The notes beneath the pieces are model-generated. The model was not told the DNA's origin. It searched no databases and saw only the letters and a list, made by a program, of their open reading frames with translations. Source: Sphagnum magellanicum (taxonomy: Eukaryota; Streptophyta; Sphagnopsida; Sphagnales; Sphagnaceae). From it: a DNA stretch of 64,000 bases. The stretch covers positions 10,183,958-10,247,957 of the forward strand of contig CM038913.1 of the NCBI GenBank assembly GCA_021904315.1, read 5' to 3'. The position numbers and the translations under genes are program-made. Shown one piece after another: positions 52,381 to 64,000 of this stretch. Position 1 is the first letter of the stretch; each line of letters begins with the position of its first letter.

Positions 52381-52622
52381 ACCTGAGTTTCATCCTGTCT
52401 TGAGGTATTTGGTGGTAAACTGAGTTTCATCCTGACTTGGGGTATATGGTGGTAAACTGAGTTTCATCCTGTCTTGGGGTATTTTGGTGGTAAACTGAGT
52501 TTCATCCTGACTTGGGGTATATGGTGGTAAACTGAGTTTCATCCTGTCTTGGGGTATTTTGGTGGTAAACTGAGTTTCATCCTCTCTTGGGGTATTTGGT
52601 GGTAAACTGAGTTTCATCCCAC
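52381..52622 (+). repeat. Minisatellite, 7 units of 37/38 bp
   Basis: Units contain GGTGGTAAACTGAGTTTCAT followed by a CTTGGGGTAT segment. GAGTTT starts at 52385, 52422, 52459, 52497, 52534, 52572 and 52609. Middle units alternate TGTCTTGGGG with TGACTTGGGG, a sign of a two-unit duplication step. Confidence 0.95.
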
Positions 52623-52919
52623 TTCCTCTATGAGGAAGTGCATCACTTTGAAATTGGTGCCATGACACTTGAGTCGTAATAAGAATGTGAATAATAATAA
52701 GTGGGTGCCAATGCTTCTCTATGCATTCCTGTAATAGACAACTCTATCATCATAGCTGTAGCTTGGTGAGACCTACATGAACAGCAACAGCAGTCTTTCA
52801 TCGTCACCGGCTTAAACCCTATTTTGGACATCTACTGAATTCCTTAATATGGAAAGCCATTATGTTCAAGTTCTTTTGATGGTTCAAGTGGAGTGAAATA
52901 AATGCAATTACAGTTCTCC

Positions 52920-53295
52920 AGAAAGTCACCGTGTCTTCACCCTCTCTTTGGGCCTCCTTTCATCCCCTATCCCCTCTTTCAATGGTATCCGCAAAGTAAG
53001 GAACTTTTATTGAATCTCACTATGAAATGCAGAAACTCAACATTTAATGCATAAGGCTCGAGAGTAATTATAGTAGTCCCACAGGCTGGAGCAGTGAAAA
53101 TATATGCAGCACTAGTGAAGGCGCTCAGGAACAAGGAAAGGCAGGATGAAACTGAGTTTACCCACCAAAATTGATGGTTTTATGAGTTTCACCCCCCTTT
53201 GAATGCTAAATGTGTACCTTTTTGCAAGTTTTTTCTGAATCTCACGCCAATTATGGTCAAACTCAGGGTTCCAGTGCTGTGTTTTACTGATAACT
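52920..53295 (-). repeat. Dispersed repeat family, copy 2 (inverted)
   Basis: The reverse complement aligns along its whole length with 60785-61215. Shared blocks are GAACCCTGAGTTTG, TACA..TTAGCAT, CATATATTTTCACTGCTCC, ACTACTATAATTAC, GCATTAAATG, TACTTTGCGGA, AGAGGGGATAGGGG, GAAAGGAGGCCC, GGGTGAAGACA and GGTGACTTT. Gaps and substitutions are frequent, so both copies are old. Confidence 0.85.
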
Positions 53296-53699
53296 CTAAT
53301 GCCTAAACCCCAACCTCAGAAAATTGGCAATTCTGTTGTATGCTGAAATCAATCCTAGCTTAACCCTAAAAAGGAAATCGAAACATTTCTGACATTTTCT
53401 TTTTTTGGGGGGCACAAATGAAAAAAACTTCATTGCTAAAAAGAACACAACCCAAAGACAGGCAAACGAAAAATGGCACACACAACCAAAGGGAATGGAC
53501 CAACAAGAAAACAACAACTAAAAAAACAAACCCATTAAAGGTAGCTGACAGGACCACCTAATGGCTATGTCATCCTGACAATAAAGTAAGGATTGCCCTC
53601 CCCAAGCCTTGTCAAATGAATTAATATAGTTTTGCATAGCAATGGGCAAAACACTTATTAAAGCAAGGGTCTTCCCCCCACTCTATTATGGCATACTCA

Positions 53700-56600
53700 A
53701 GAAGAGTCCCCACACACAAGCCTCTGAAGCTTCTCTTTCCTCCACCATTCCATGTAGAACACCAAGTCATTGTGTTCAAACCAAATGAACCATAATGTGA
53801 TACCTTTGAGCAACACAACCAAATGTTATGCCATTGCAAACTTGTTTGGAAATTTTGTTGTCAAAAGTGCATTGTTCTCGAAAAGGGAGCTTCCAAGATA
53901 GGGACTGGGGGCCAATGGATTGCATTCGTTTCAGTATTGTGAAGGTCCACTCCCAGGCCCTTTGCGCCTGCGGGCACTTGTAGAATCTATGAATAATACT
54001 TTGGTGTATCCAAGTCCCACCATTCACACACGCTCGAGATGTTGGTGTTTGGAAGCACTCGCCAATCATTCACTTTAATAGTTGTATGCCATGTTGACCA
54101 AATAAAGCTAGCTTCTTTCTTAGTTCATGTTTTGTGTCAAGCTTCCTTCCATTACAACTTAACCTTCATGGTGAGGACATTTTCCCACTTTTGTTTTATA
54201 CCTTTCTCCAAAGCCTCATGAGGCTTTAGCCACTACCCACCTTACTTTGTGGTATAGCCTAAGAGCTGAACCTTTTTAACCCACTTCCACCTATTGAGGT
54301 CGAGGCCAAATTAAAACTTGATGTCCACTAGTTGTGTTTCAAAGGCTTTGACTACGCCAACTTGTGCCTTAGGAATATTTTTAGGTTAGAAATGCCTAGC
54401 TAAAAGGTTGCTAACACTTGTTTGCATAGCAATGTGACCATAACTTCTTCAAGGTCTGTTAATCCAAGCCTTTCGATGAACTTTGTAGTATAGCATCCAC
54501 CGTACCTTAAACCTAATTGTGTGTTATGTTCCTCCCCACATGAAGTTCTAAAATAATGATGTGATCTTCTTAAGAACTTTGGTGGAACCCCCCCCCAAAC
54601 AACACCAAAATATCACAATGAATAGGTTAAAACTAAGGTAATTATTATTGTTCTCCCTACCAAGGAGAGGTGGACAAAGCACCAATATGACAATTGTTTT
54701 TTAATTTTTTCAATTAGAAATGATTTTACATCAACTACATCCAAATTTAAACCAAAAGAAATACCTAACAACTTAGACAATATTTTCTCCTTTGGCCAAT
54801 TCCACCTTAATGACTTGAACCAAACAAGGGGTGTTATCACACCCTTCTCACACCAATACGTTATGTTTGTGTCCCAATTTATTCCAAAACCTAATGCAAT
54901 ACCAAATTCCTTAAGGATGTTAACTAGGTCAGAAAATGTAAGACTATTTGCACACATTGTAAATGAAGTGTCATTTGTGTATTAGGAGATGGTTTGTTAA
55001 TTAGCCCCATCTAGCATGATGACCCACTAAACTACTGCTTGTTTAACAAGTTGATTGAGAATTTCACCTATAAGGATGAAGAGGTAAAGGGCCATTGGGC
55101 ACCTTTGCTTAACGCCCCTTTTGATATTGAAGGTATCTACTAGTTGGCCATTCAAATTCATAACTACTCTAGCATTTGCAAACAATAATTTAATCATCAA
55201 AATGGCCTTCAAGGACATACTTCACTTCTCTAACACTTTGAACAAAAAATCCCAATTAATTTTGTCATAGGCTTTGGAAAAATCCAATTTAAGGAAGATT
55301 ATCAACTACTTAAACCATTTAGCCCAATCTAAGGTCTCATGGGCAAGAAACACATTGTTCGATATGTAGCATAGGGGAAGGAAAGATGTTTATCAAAACT
55401 AATCACTTACATAAGGGTACCTTGTAGCCTTTTTTATAGCACTTTTGTGTAAATCTTGTAAGACACATTGAAAAGAATAATGGGCCTTTAATTGGAGTGT
55501 TCTTCTCGTGCCTCCCCTTTGTGAAAGAGTTATCAACCCTTTGGTGAGTCCTTCATAGAGTTTGCTAACTACGATCACCTCCACCACCATCTTGTGGTAG
55601 TCAACCCTTACAATTGACCAAAATTGAATGAAAATTTGAATAGTCACACCATTGGGCCCTAGAGTTTTCCCTGCATCCATTTCCAAAGCAACCAACCTAA
55701 GCTCTTCCTTTGTGATAAGATGTTTTAGTTTAAGGTTCATTTTATTAATGAAGTTAAATTTAATGGAATTTAAGATTTTGTTGTGGATCTTGATTGTTTC
55801 TTTTGAAGGGAATCATTCGTCATACAATGTGGAATAGAAATTCATACAAATTACCTCCATATCTATCTTTTCTCTAGTTATTTGGCCATGGCTATCCCAT
55901 AACTTTGTGACAATTAACGCCTTTGATTTTTCCTTGATTACTACAAAGAATTCATTGGTGCAAACATCTCCTTTCATCCTCCACCTAAATTGTGAGCAAA
56001 TCTTTTGACTAGCAACCTTCTTGTTTTCTAATATGTTCAACTTAAGTCGCCAACTTGTTGTAAACATGCATCCTTGACATTCTCTTGAATTTTGTTATGT
56101 GCATTTTCCAAATTTTGCCAAAGATCTTTCTCTTGGACTTTGTACTCCAAAGCTTTATTCTTACAAAATTACTTGTAGAATTGAATGATCTTTTGTAGTT
56201 TTGATAAAAAGGTGTAGCTTCATGAACATTATTCCAAATTTGTTAGATTTGTTCTACCACTTCCTTAAAATATATTATTTTCCAAGTTCCCCCCTTCTTT
56301 TTTGACTTACTTAGTTGGATGGTTGAATGAATAGGAAGGTGATCTAAAAGCTTGTTATCCCTTTTAATCATATACACAATTAGAAGGTATTTGGGGTTGA
56401 AAGTAGAACCAATTGGGAAGTACACATAATCGATGTGAACTATGATCCTCTACTTGTCAAGTCTATAGTTGTCTCATGAAAACATGCAACTATTTAAGGA
56501 TCTTGGGTGTTCCATCAAATTTAAGGAATTTCTCATTACTTCCCACAAAAACCTTTCTTTGTCAACTGTGCATTTCCCACACATTGATCTTGTTAGCTTG

Positions 56601-57100
56601 ATGTTCAACCATATTGAAATCTCTTACCAAGCTCCATCCACAATCCTTAGGTAGGTACTTAACCATCAACTCCTAAAACATACACCTTTTAACTACATTA
56701 TTAGGAGCGTAGATGTTGGCCATTGTTATGTCACCACATTTTACCCTTAGGATTTTAAACTAATGAAGGCGATTAATCATGAGTGTGTTTGTTTAGGTGA
56801 TTAACTTGCCCCATTTTCTTGCCACAAAAGAATTAATTCATCCCTTTCTAGCTCTTGAATTTGGATCATTAATATAATAACCTAGGGATGCTTCAATTGT
56901 CCAATTAGAAACCTCCCTCCATAGGATTTGACATAGGTTATTTGTTTTATCCCCTCTAAGCTTATGCTCTTGTAATAGCATGTCATCATTTTTTGGGGAG
57001 ATGTTATGTATTTGCTTAGTTTGCGAATTACTGGGTGTTATTTAGCCCACAAACATTATAATTAAGAAGGTGGATATATTCATAATGTACTAGAGATCTC
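53700..57100 (-). mobile_element. Decayed LINE (non-LTR retrotransposon)
   Basis: Broken minus-strand frames follow the order of a plant LINE ORF2. At about 56425-56240 is an endonuclease-end-like piece with DHLPIHSTI. At about 55740-55600 the RT start reads MDAGKTLGPNGVTIQIF. At 55218-55030 are LLFANARVVMNLNGQ and GVKQRCPMALYLF (intact elements: GV(R)QGCPLSPYLF). At 54981-54970 the catalytic YADD position reads Y-T-N-D, preceded by a stop. At about 54069-53780 a reverse-transcriptase zinc-binding piece has FYKCPQAQRAWEW. Multiple stops, frameshifts and the lost Asp mean it is inactive. No poly(A) tail or target duplication was identified. Confidence 0.85.
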
Positions 57101-60100
57101 AATGAAAGGTTCCATTTCAAGCCCTTCCTTCCTATTCCTTCTTATGAATTTAATTGCCCATGCCTTCCAAATTCCCCCATATCATAAATGATTTTTCATT
57201 GTGTTTCAAATTTGATGTGGGGATTAGTTGGTTGACTCGGGTAGTTTTACCCCTCACGAATGCTTTGAGGTTTCAAAGGCGACCTCATGTTTTTTTGTTT
57301 TCGTTCACATCCCAACATCACATTGTTGAGGCCAACTAACTTTGCAGCAACTACATTGAAGTGATCATACAACTCTTGGTTATCAAATCCACCTTGGAGA
57401 TGGTCCTAAGATTCAAGCTAATGTTTGTGTAGGTGGTTTCCCTCTTAATGACAATATAATTTTATTGGGTGAACATTTTCATAGTCTTCCATCTTTTCAT
57501 CTTCTTCTTTGTCTTGAACCTAAACAGATCCTTCCCTTTTGTTAGATCCAAATACTAACTAATTAGATATAAGATGGAAGATTTGTTTTTCCTTTCAATT
57601 GCACATCTCTGAAAGGTCTTGTTAAGGGTGACAATTACATGTTTCCATTTGTGTCTGCCCTTGCACCTTGAAAAACATTTGGATTGTCTATTTTTGCATC
57701 TACTCCTTCATGGTTTTACTATAAGGTCTTACTTCTAGTTACATGAGTTACATCAATTGAGGTACCCTCTACCATAAGTGGTTTTTTCCACTTAACCCAC
57801 TTGACTCACTTTGAGTAGTGGGTCCATTTGGCAAATCATCTTGAGATGGAATAGGACCTAATTCTTATAATTTAAAAATAGAGGTTAAAATTTCTTTGCC
57901 TATGTTTGAACCAATCCCCAATTCAAGCAATGTTTTTTAAGCACGTTGCATCACTTTTGTTAACATTGCATTAGTTGTGTTGTGGTTAAGCAAAGTTGCA
58001 ACATCTAATTCATCTAATCCAAACCCTTGTGACCATCCCGGCTCAATATCCTCCCTTGTTCTCACCCCACCCACATTAACTTGGATTTGGGTTTTGGCAT
58101 TAAATTTCCTTGGGTCCTTTCATTTATGCTTTTGTCATCCTTGACTATATAATGACATCCCTATTGCTCTACAACGTGATGTACAAGTGGCATTTCGTTT
58201 TCCATTGGATAAATTAATGTAAGACCCCCTTGATGTGGCAATTTGACACTTGTTCCTCTTGTTACCCCAATGTTGTTTTGATTTGCCCCTCATGGCAACA
58301 TGACAAGGCATAGGGAAATGCGAATTCAACTCAAACACTTTCTAACAAATAATTGAGAAAACATGTAAGAGGAATTATTTTTGCAAGCTTAGGTTTTGGC
58401 GACAAGTTTGAATTCAATGCCTTTTCCCCAACATGATCCTCTAGCTCATAAATGTTTTTTCTATAGTTTAGCTCTTGGAAGTGCGAAAGAATATTTTTAA
58501 ACAATTCATGTTTTGGCACCATTTTCCTTTACACCCATGTCTTCCAACACCACTTACTTTCCATTTTTCTTTAAAGACTACGAGCTAAATGAGGACCTCA
58601 AGCTTTCTTTTAATTATTGCAAGTGAAAATTCCAATGCATGTCACATTTATCGGCAAATGGTCCTTTTAGATGGGTTTTGAATACCTTTGGGATTATTTT
58701 CACTAGAAGATTCAACAAATGGATTCCGTTAATCATTTCATCTTTGTTTTCATATTACATAAAGTCACATTCCATTTCAAATTACACGTGTCTTTGGAGT
58801 GGTCTGCCTCTTAGCCATGACCAAACCTTCAGCTAAAATTTGTCCCATTATAATGGGGGAAACATTATATTAACTCACAAGCCCCACTTTATGTTTTAAA
58901 TTTCACGACATTTTTACAACACATTTCTCCGTGCACCAATTTAAAATTACAATTAAGGACAGTTATGAAGCAATAATCCATGGCATCATGTGCACTTTAG
59001 ACCTTCACCCCATTTAGGTTGTTTTGTAGTCGGACATGGCAAATGCTTTTAATTCAATGTTAAGAAGAGTTGTATTTTAAGAACTTTGTGTAGTAGGTGG
59101 AAACATCATACAACTCATCCTTCATAAAAAATGTCTTTCTAAAGGATATTTGACATATGAAACTTTTCTTTGGAATGGGTGATGTTCATATAACTTTTGG
59201 AATTTTAATTTAGTGTTTTGTGTAATGGCCATCGTATTTTTTATGATGCACACCTCCCTCCTCCACTTTCATAGAATCCTTTCTTTCTTTTGACTACTTT
59301 TTCCTTAAAATGTTTAAGTGTCTCTTGGGTTTAAGATCCTTTGATAGCCTAGAAAGACCTCTAGCTCGTAAAGAAGCCTCTTTCCCAATAATTTTTGTTA
59401 GTGTTGGGCTCATACTTACAACCACCATCACCCCAACTACCTATTTAGTGGGTTAGGATTTTGTAACTTTAGTCATAGATACTAGGTTTATGGTTGATCA
59501 ACATCTTTTCCTTAAAGCCTTAACACAAGTCAACAATAACATCTTTCTTTTCCAATAACACTTCGAAGCAACATGTGATCTTTTACCACCCCCCCACTTG
59601 TGCATGTCTTCCTTTGTTTGAATAACTCATCAGACAACAAATGATTTGATTTCAAATTTCCATTTTGAAATGTTTACATCATCATACCTTTTCTAACATG
59701 CTTTCCGACGAAACATCTAAAGCCCATCATGCCCAAATTTTATCATGTCTTGGCCTAAGGGCATGCTTTTAATTTACAACTCGAATAATTTTTCCAATTG
59801 TTCGATTATTTTTTCTAGTTTTTTCCACAACATTTTGAATGCGACTTCAACTACCCCATCCTTCAATTGTAAATATCAACGCGTGTGCACATATCCCATC
59901 AACCTCTTGTTGCCATTGTGTAAGATATTTAGCTTCCACATGGGATGAAAACAATTACGTGCGTTTTTTGAACCATGTTCAACTCCTCTCATCAACATTG
60001 TGCTCACTAAAGATGACATTCACACCCTAATTGACATTGTCATTGCTGCCCAATACGAGTGGATTTACTTCCCTGATATTACACAATTCAAAGATTTGAT

Positions 60101-60784
60101 GCCTTTGATGTGGCTCAAGCCAAAGAAAGAAACTATTGCGACTAACACCCCATTGATCAATTCCTCCTTTTAACAATTGACATATTTGGATGTCTACACA
60201 AATAGGTTGGTGTGTTTTTACACAATTGTGCAAATGCCATTTGGAACTTAAAAAGGCCACAGGGCCTTGATCTTTCTGTTTCGGTTTTTTTTTTTTGTCA
60301 AAAAGTTTCAATCACATTGTAAAAGATGCAAGTGTCCTCCATTTTAAGTTGTGCGATAGCCATAGACTTAACTACTTCCCAACCCCTTCAAAACACACCT
60401 CCCATCACCACATCTGACCTATTGCAAACGGTCAATTTTTGACATAAAAAAATATGGCCAACCTACTACTACTACTGATGGTTGTTTTTTGACATCTAGT
60501 TTTAGCTAATTTAACATCCTGTAACTTTGGCCTTTTCCTTTTTCTTATACCTTTGTACATTTCCCAAATCTACGGTGTGTTTATTAATAAACTTTTGCAT
60601 GGTTTCATCAATTGGTATTTGAGTAAGGATACCAAACAAATATCACTGCTTGGTTCTGCATTATTTGCCATTTGGCATTCAACGACCACCATGGAAGCTC
60701 TTTTTGTACTTCCACGTCCTTTGGTGTTGTGTTTTGTTTTTCAATAAAACTTTGACAGGGTTACATCATTAGCTTATATTTATA
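57101..60784. other. Unassigned sequence, possibly 5' LINE part
   Basis: No gene was recognised. Minus-strand frames at 58135-58338 and 58331-58522 might belong to the LINE's ORF1 region because they lie upstream of ORF2 on the same strand, but no zinc-knuckle or RNA-binding motif was seen clearly. 58.6-60.8 kb is AT-rich with only short frames. Confidence 0.35.
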
Positions 60785-61215
60785 ATAGAGTTTTCCGTAA
60801 AGACAGGAAAACCCAGCACCAGAACCCTGAGTTTGGTCCAACACCGGGTGAGAGTAAGAAAAAACCCTGAAAAAAAAGTACATTAGCATCCAAGGAGGCG
60901 GGGGCAAACTCAGAAATGCACCATTTTATTTTATTTTATGATAAACTCAGTCTCAGCATGTTTTGACCCCCTCTGTCCTTTTTCCTGGGCACCTCCACTA
61001 CTCCTACTACATATATTTTCACTGCTCCTACCTGTACAACTACTATAATTACCTCGAACCTTGTGCATTAAATGCTGATTTCATACCCAGATTTAATAAA
61101 ATTTCCGTACTTTGCGGACCTCACTCAAAGATCAAAGAGGGGATAGGGGGTGAAAGGAGGCCCCAAAGACAGGGTGAAGACAAGGTGACTTTGAGGAAAA
61201 CTCTATTAAGGTGCC
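60785..61215 (+). repeat. Dispersed repeat family, copy 3
   Basis: The longest copy, about 430 bp, is inverted relative to the copy at 52920-53295 and in direct orientation to the part at 4690-4893. It ends near GAGGAAAACTCTATTAAGG. No open frame or tRNA-like head was recognised, so the class (SINE, MITE, LTR piece) is open. Confidence 0.85.
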
Positions 61216-62097
61216 CTCCAAATGCTCAAGGAAATTTCTCCAAGTGCATGCTACCTAATTGGTTCTTTTCCCTATTGTATGTAATGGATTTAATTTATTA
61301 GTTTGGTTTGGAAGGCCGGCCGGAGGAGAAGCTCCAAGGATTCTTTCTTCCGGGGGGCCCCGCTGGGGGCGGCTGGTTTTTTCTGTTTTTCCACCTCCTT
61401 CGATGTTGCAGTGGAAAGAAAGATTTCACACATGGACCATGATGTGTGAGCTTGGAGCACGTTAGAGTGGTTCGAAGTCCCTGCTTTTGGTGGTCTGGAC
61501 GATCTCTGGGTTCTTTCCTTAGGGGGTGGGTGGTGGTGGTGGTTCCGGATTGAAGAGTGAGTTTTTTTTTTCCTTAATAGGAGAAGAGAAGATCGGAAAG
61601 TATACCGGTAGTGGCGGATTTTTTAAAAAATTTGATCTGCTGCACTCGGGGTGGTTTTTATTGAGCTGTTTTCATGAAGATTGTTTGGAGTTTCAACGCA
61701 ATTTGATTCCGTCTAGTCCAACGGAGATTCAAAAATCACGGCAGGACGACAATAATGCAAGAAAACTCCCAGTCTAGGTCGATTTGTACTTGCAGAAGGG
61801 TAAGTATTTTCATCAGCATACGTTTTGTAAGTTTTCTCTCATAAATTTGCTCTTCTTCATACCTTCTCAAGGCAACGCCAAATGAAGCATGCGTCAGTTC
61901 TGACAAAGTTGTTAGGGTTTGAAAATTATTAGGTCTGATGAGGGTTGGGGAATTCGCAGCATCCAGAGCAAATATCACTCACTCAAGTTCCCTCCAACTT
62001 CTTCCCAATTCAGATGTACTTAGGAATCTCGATGATGCTCAGACGGCGGTGAAAGAATTCTTTCATGTAATCGTTTGAAGTTTTGCATACAGCTTTC
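61216..62097 (+). promoter_or_regulatory. Probable 5' region of the RUN-domain gene
   Basis: GC-richer patches around 61300-61560 stand out from the AT-rich flank and may be promoter or a non-coding leader exon of the gene starting at 63122. A short frame at 61526-61777 has no recognisable domain and is not called as a gene. Confidence 0.35.
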
Positions 62098-62655
62098 TTG
62101 TGTCGTAAAAAAAGCTTTCTCTGGCGAACCCAAGTCATTCAGAAAGCTTTCCTACCCCATTCCAACTACAGCTTTACTGTGTTGAGTCCTTGAACCTGAA
62201 TGTTTCATGTGATGCTGTTGTCAGGGTAGGAGCTGATTTTAGCCATGATCAACAAGAATTCTAACTCGAGACTTTGAGACCCAACTTTTTTTATGTTGTA
62301 AAAATAGCCTTCTCTGGTGTACCCAAGTCATTCAGAAAGCTTTCCTACACCATTCCAACTACTACAGCTTTACTGTGTTGAGCCTTGAACCTGAATGTTT
62401 CATATGATGTTGTTGTCAGGGTATAAGGAGATGCTTTTAGCCATCCAACAAGATCCCTAATTTGAGGCTATGGGATCCAACTTTTTTGTGTTGTAAAATA
62501 ACCCTTCTCTAGTGTACCCAAGTTGTTCAGAAAGCTTTCCTGCCCCATCCCAACTACAGCTATAGTGTGTTGGCCCTTGAACCTTAATGTTTCATATAAT
62601 GCTGTTGTCAGGGTTTGAGCTGATTTTAACCCATGCAACAAGAACCCTAATTTGA
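62098..62655 (+). repeat. Tandem repeat, 3 units of about 193 bp
   Basis: Units start near 62101, 62294 and 62488. Each carries TTCTCT(G/A)G, ACCCAAGT, TTCAGAAAGCTTTCCT, CCCAACTACAGCT-like, TGTTG(A)...CCTTGAACCT, AATGTTTCAT, GTTGTCAGGGT, TTTTAGCC and CAACAAGA blocks. Non-coding; located about 0.5 kb upstream of the RUN-gene start codon, likely in its leader or leader intron. Confidence 0.9.
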
Positions 62656-63121
62656 GAATAAAATGAGATGGGTTTGCCATATCATACTAGACATCTGACC
62701 CATTAGTGTTTGAATCTGTTCAAGGGTGGCAGATTTTAGTGTTATATAAGTAGTCTCCTATGTGTCTCCTTGCTCCTGGGATTTGGCACAACCCAATGTT
62801 AAAAACTGCAGTGAATAGAAGAGCAGTTTCCTCTAGAGTACTTAATTTGGATCCTTTTTTTGGTATTAAAATGTGCAACCCTTTTTTGGATGGATTTCTT
62901 TAATCTCTACTGCCAAGTTTAGCTTTACACTCACTATTTGCTTCCAACATTTCTCTTTTTTACTAGTGCAGATTTGCACACCAAGATTCCTCTATAAACT
63001 CCTCGCCTTCATTCATAATGTTCTTATGCAAACTCAAATTCCAGTAAGGATCTGAAGAATTTAGGCTTGAACTTGGGAGGATATTAATGTGGACACGAGG
63101 TTGCCAGAAGAAGGTGAAAAA

Positions 63122-64000
63122 ATGGCCGCCTTGGAAATGGAGATGGGCAATGAAATGATGCAAGAGCTGAAGAAAGCATTGAAGCTGGTATTGGCAGAGT
63201 CTGTGAAATCAGGGGGAGAGGCATTGGAGAATTCTGTTGGTGCAGTTGCATCCCTCTGCACTCTGCTTGAACAGGCACTAGTGCATGGTCTGAAGCTTCC
63301 AAGATCAAGATTTGCAGCATGGAGGTCGAGCAAGACACCGCCCTCCTTCTTTGGCTTGCTGGAAAGTATTGAGCAGCAACTGCCCTTTGACCCTGTGCAA
63401 GGAAGTGAAATTTTTTGGGGCTCTCTGGGACTTCAGCCTATCCGTGACCTAAATTGGGCTACAAGTGCTCATGGAAAGTTTCGGCTGTGGATCCGGCAGT
63501 CTTTGAATACCAGACTCCTTGGGGCTCGGCTAAAGCTTATAGTGCAGCACCAACAAGTCCTTCAGCAGTGGTATCAACCATGGGCTTTGCTTCAAAGGGA
63601 TGACACAGTTGATGAATTTCTTTCCATTGCATTGGCACTGAATGCAGTCGATATGAACCTCTCCATGGATGTAGATCTTGACCTCAGTGATCCAAAGTTA
63701 TCTCATTTTGCTATGGAGGAGCATAAAGTTGAAGCTGTACTAGATGTCCTTTCTCCAATTGAGAGCTCTTGTAGTTCTCCTGAACAAAACAGCCCTGTTT
63801 TCCAGGAAGAGTTTAGGGTTTCAGGGAACAGGGGTTTTGATGCTGGTTCTTCTGGAGACAAAGATAAGACAGACATGACAACCCTTGGTGTACTAACTGA
63901 AGGCACAGATCTGGTCAATTTTGATCCAGAGAACGGAATTTCTGACAATGAGGACTTTTCTGAGCATTCTTCAATGTTTGGGGTTGATATGGAAGAGGAT
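63122..64000 (+). CDS. RUN-domain protein, N-terminal part
   Basis: An open frame of 293 codons runs without an intron to the window edge. Residues about 42-188 form a RUN domain, a helical module that in other proteins binds small GTPases (Rab/Rap) and links membranes to transport. Seen are SLCTLLEQALVHGLK at the start, SFFGLLESI, then a basic-aromatic helix with RLWIRQSLN, then a VLQQWYQPWALL block and an ALNAVDMNLSMD end. These are the conserved RUN blocks. The following 100 residues are acidic and Ser-rich, probably disordered. The ATG has A at -3 and G at +4. The C-terminal half is missing, so the full architecture cannot be known; RUN proteins may carry FYVE, PH or a Rubicon-type zinc domain. 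Confidence 0.88.
   Translation, partial: MAALEMEMGNEMMQELKKALKLVLAESVKSGGEALENSVGAVASLCTLLEQALVHGLKLPRSRFAAWRSSKTPPSFFGLLESIEQQLPFDPVQGSEIFWGSLGLQPIRDLNWATSAHGKFRLWIRQSLNTRLLGARLKLIVQHQQVLQQWYQPWALLQRDDTVDEFLSIALALNAVDMNLSMDVDLDLSDPKLSHFAMEEHKVEAVLDVLSPIESSCSSPEQNSPVFQEEFRVSGNRGFDAGSSGDKDKTDMTTLGVLTEGTDLVNFDPENGISDNEDFSEHSSMFGVDMEED

Noticed and set aside
52381-52622. Possible CRISPR array
   Set aside because: Units are contiguous and have no unique spacers; this is a minisatellite in a plant genome. The 3480-3623 array is rejected for the same reason.
52390-52668. Repetitive 92-codon minus-strand ORF
   Set aside because: It is translation through the 37-bp minisatellite; unit lengths of 37 and 38 are not multiples of three, so no protein repeat is kept.
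1-64000. tRNA, rRNA or known ncRNA genes; organelle DNA insertions
   Set aside because: None was recognised by eye; tRNAscan-SE and Infernal runs would be needed to exclude them.

Overview
This is nuclear DNA from a land plant. The evidence is spliced genes with many short phase-matched GT-AG introns, plant-type protein families (a double B-box factor, an OPT-family oligopeptide transporter, a plant-type RBM39) and long AT-rich gene-poor stretches full of decayed transposons and tandem repeats. The lineage cannot be fixed from the sequence alone.

Five genes are supported. (1) CCT4, the chaperonin subunit delta, is on the minus strand at 5910-10836; 12 exons rebuild a complete 532-residue protein. 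(2) An RBM39/CAPER-type splicing factor is on the plus strand at 25784-33748; 13 exons give 648 residues with an RS-like domain, two RRMs and a C-terminal UHM. (3) An oligopeptide transporter is on the plus strand at 40840-45567; 8 exons give 784 residues, and one intron has a GC donor. (4) A double B-box protein of the BBX18/19 type is on the minus strand at 49213-51500; 5 exons give 238 residues. (5) The 5' part of a RUN-domain protein starts at 63122 and runs off the window end.

The rest is mostly repeats and gene remains. 0.7-5 kb holds a duplicated repeat, a minisatellite and one copy of a dispersed repeat. 11-25 kb is AT-rich, with several degenerate tandem arrays and a decayed hAT transposon on the minus strand (about 14.5-16.6 kb). 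34-40 kb holds a second hAT remnant (plus strand). 46.6-48.6 kb holds broken pieces that resemble phosphoglycerate kinase. 52-61 kb holds a decayed LINE (minus strand) bracketed by two inverted copies of a repeat of about 430 bp. A tandem repeat of about 193 bp (three copies) lies upstream of the RUN gene.

The five genes are housekeeping or regulatory genes with no evident shared pathway; the window looks like ordinary plant gene space separated by old transposon debris. I did not find a new multi-gene system. The most useful new observations are a short interspersed repeat in introns of three different genes, the inverted repeat pair around the LINE remnant, the GC-AG introns and the PGK-like pseudogene.
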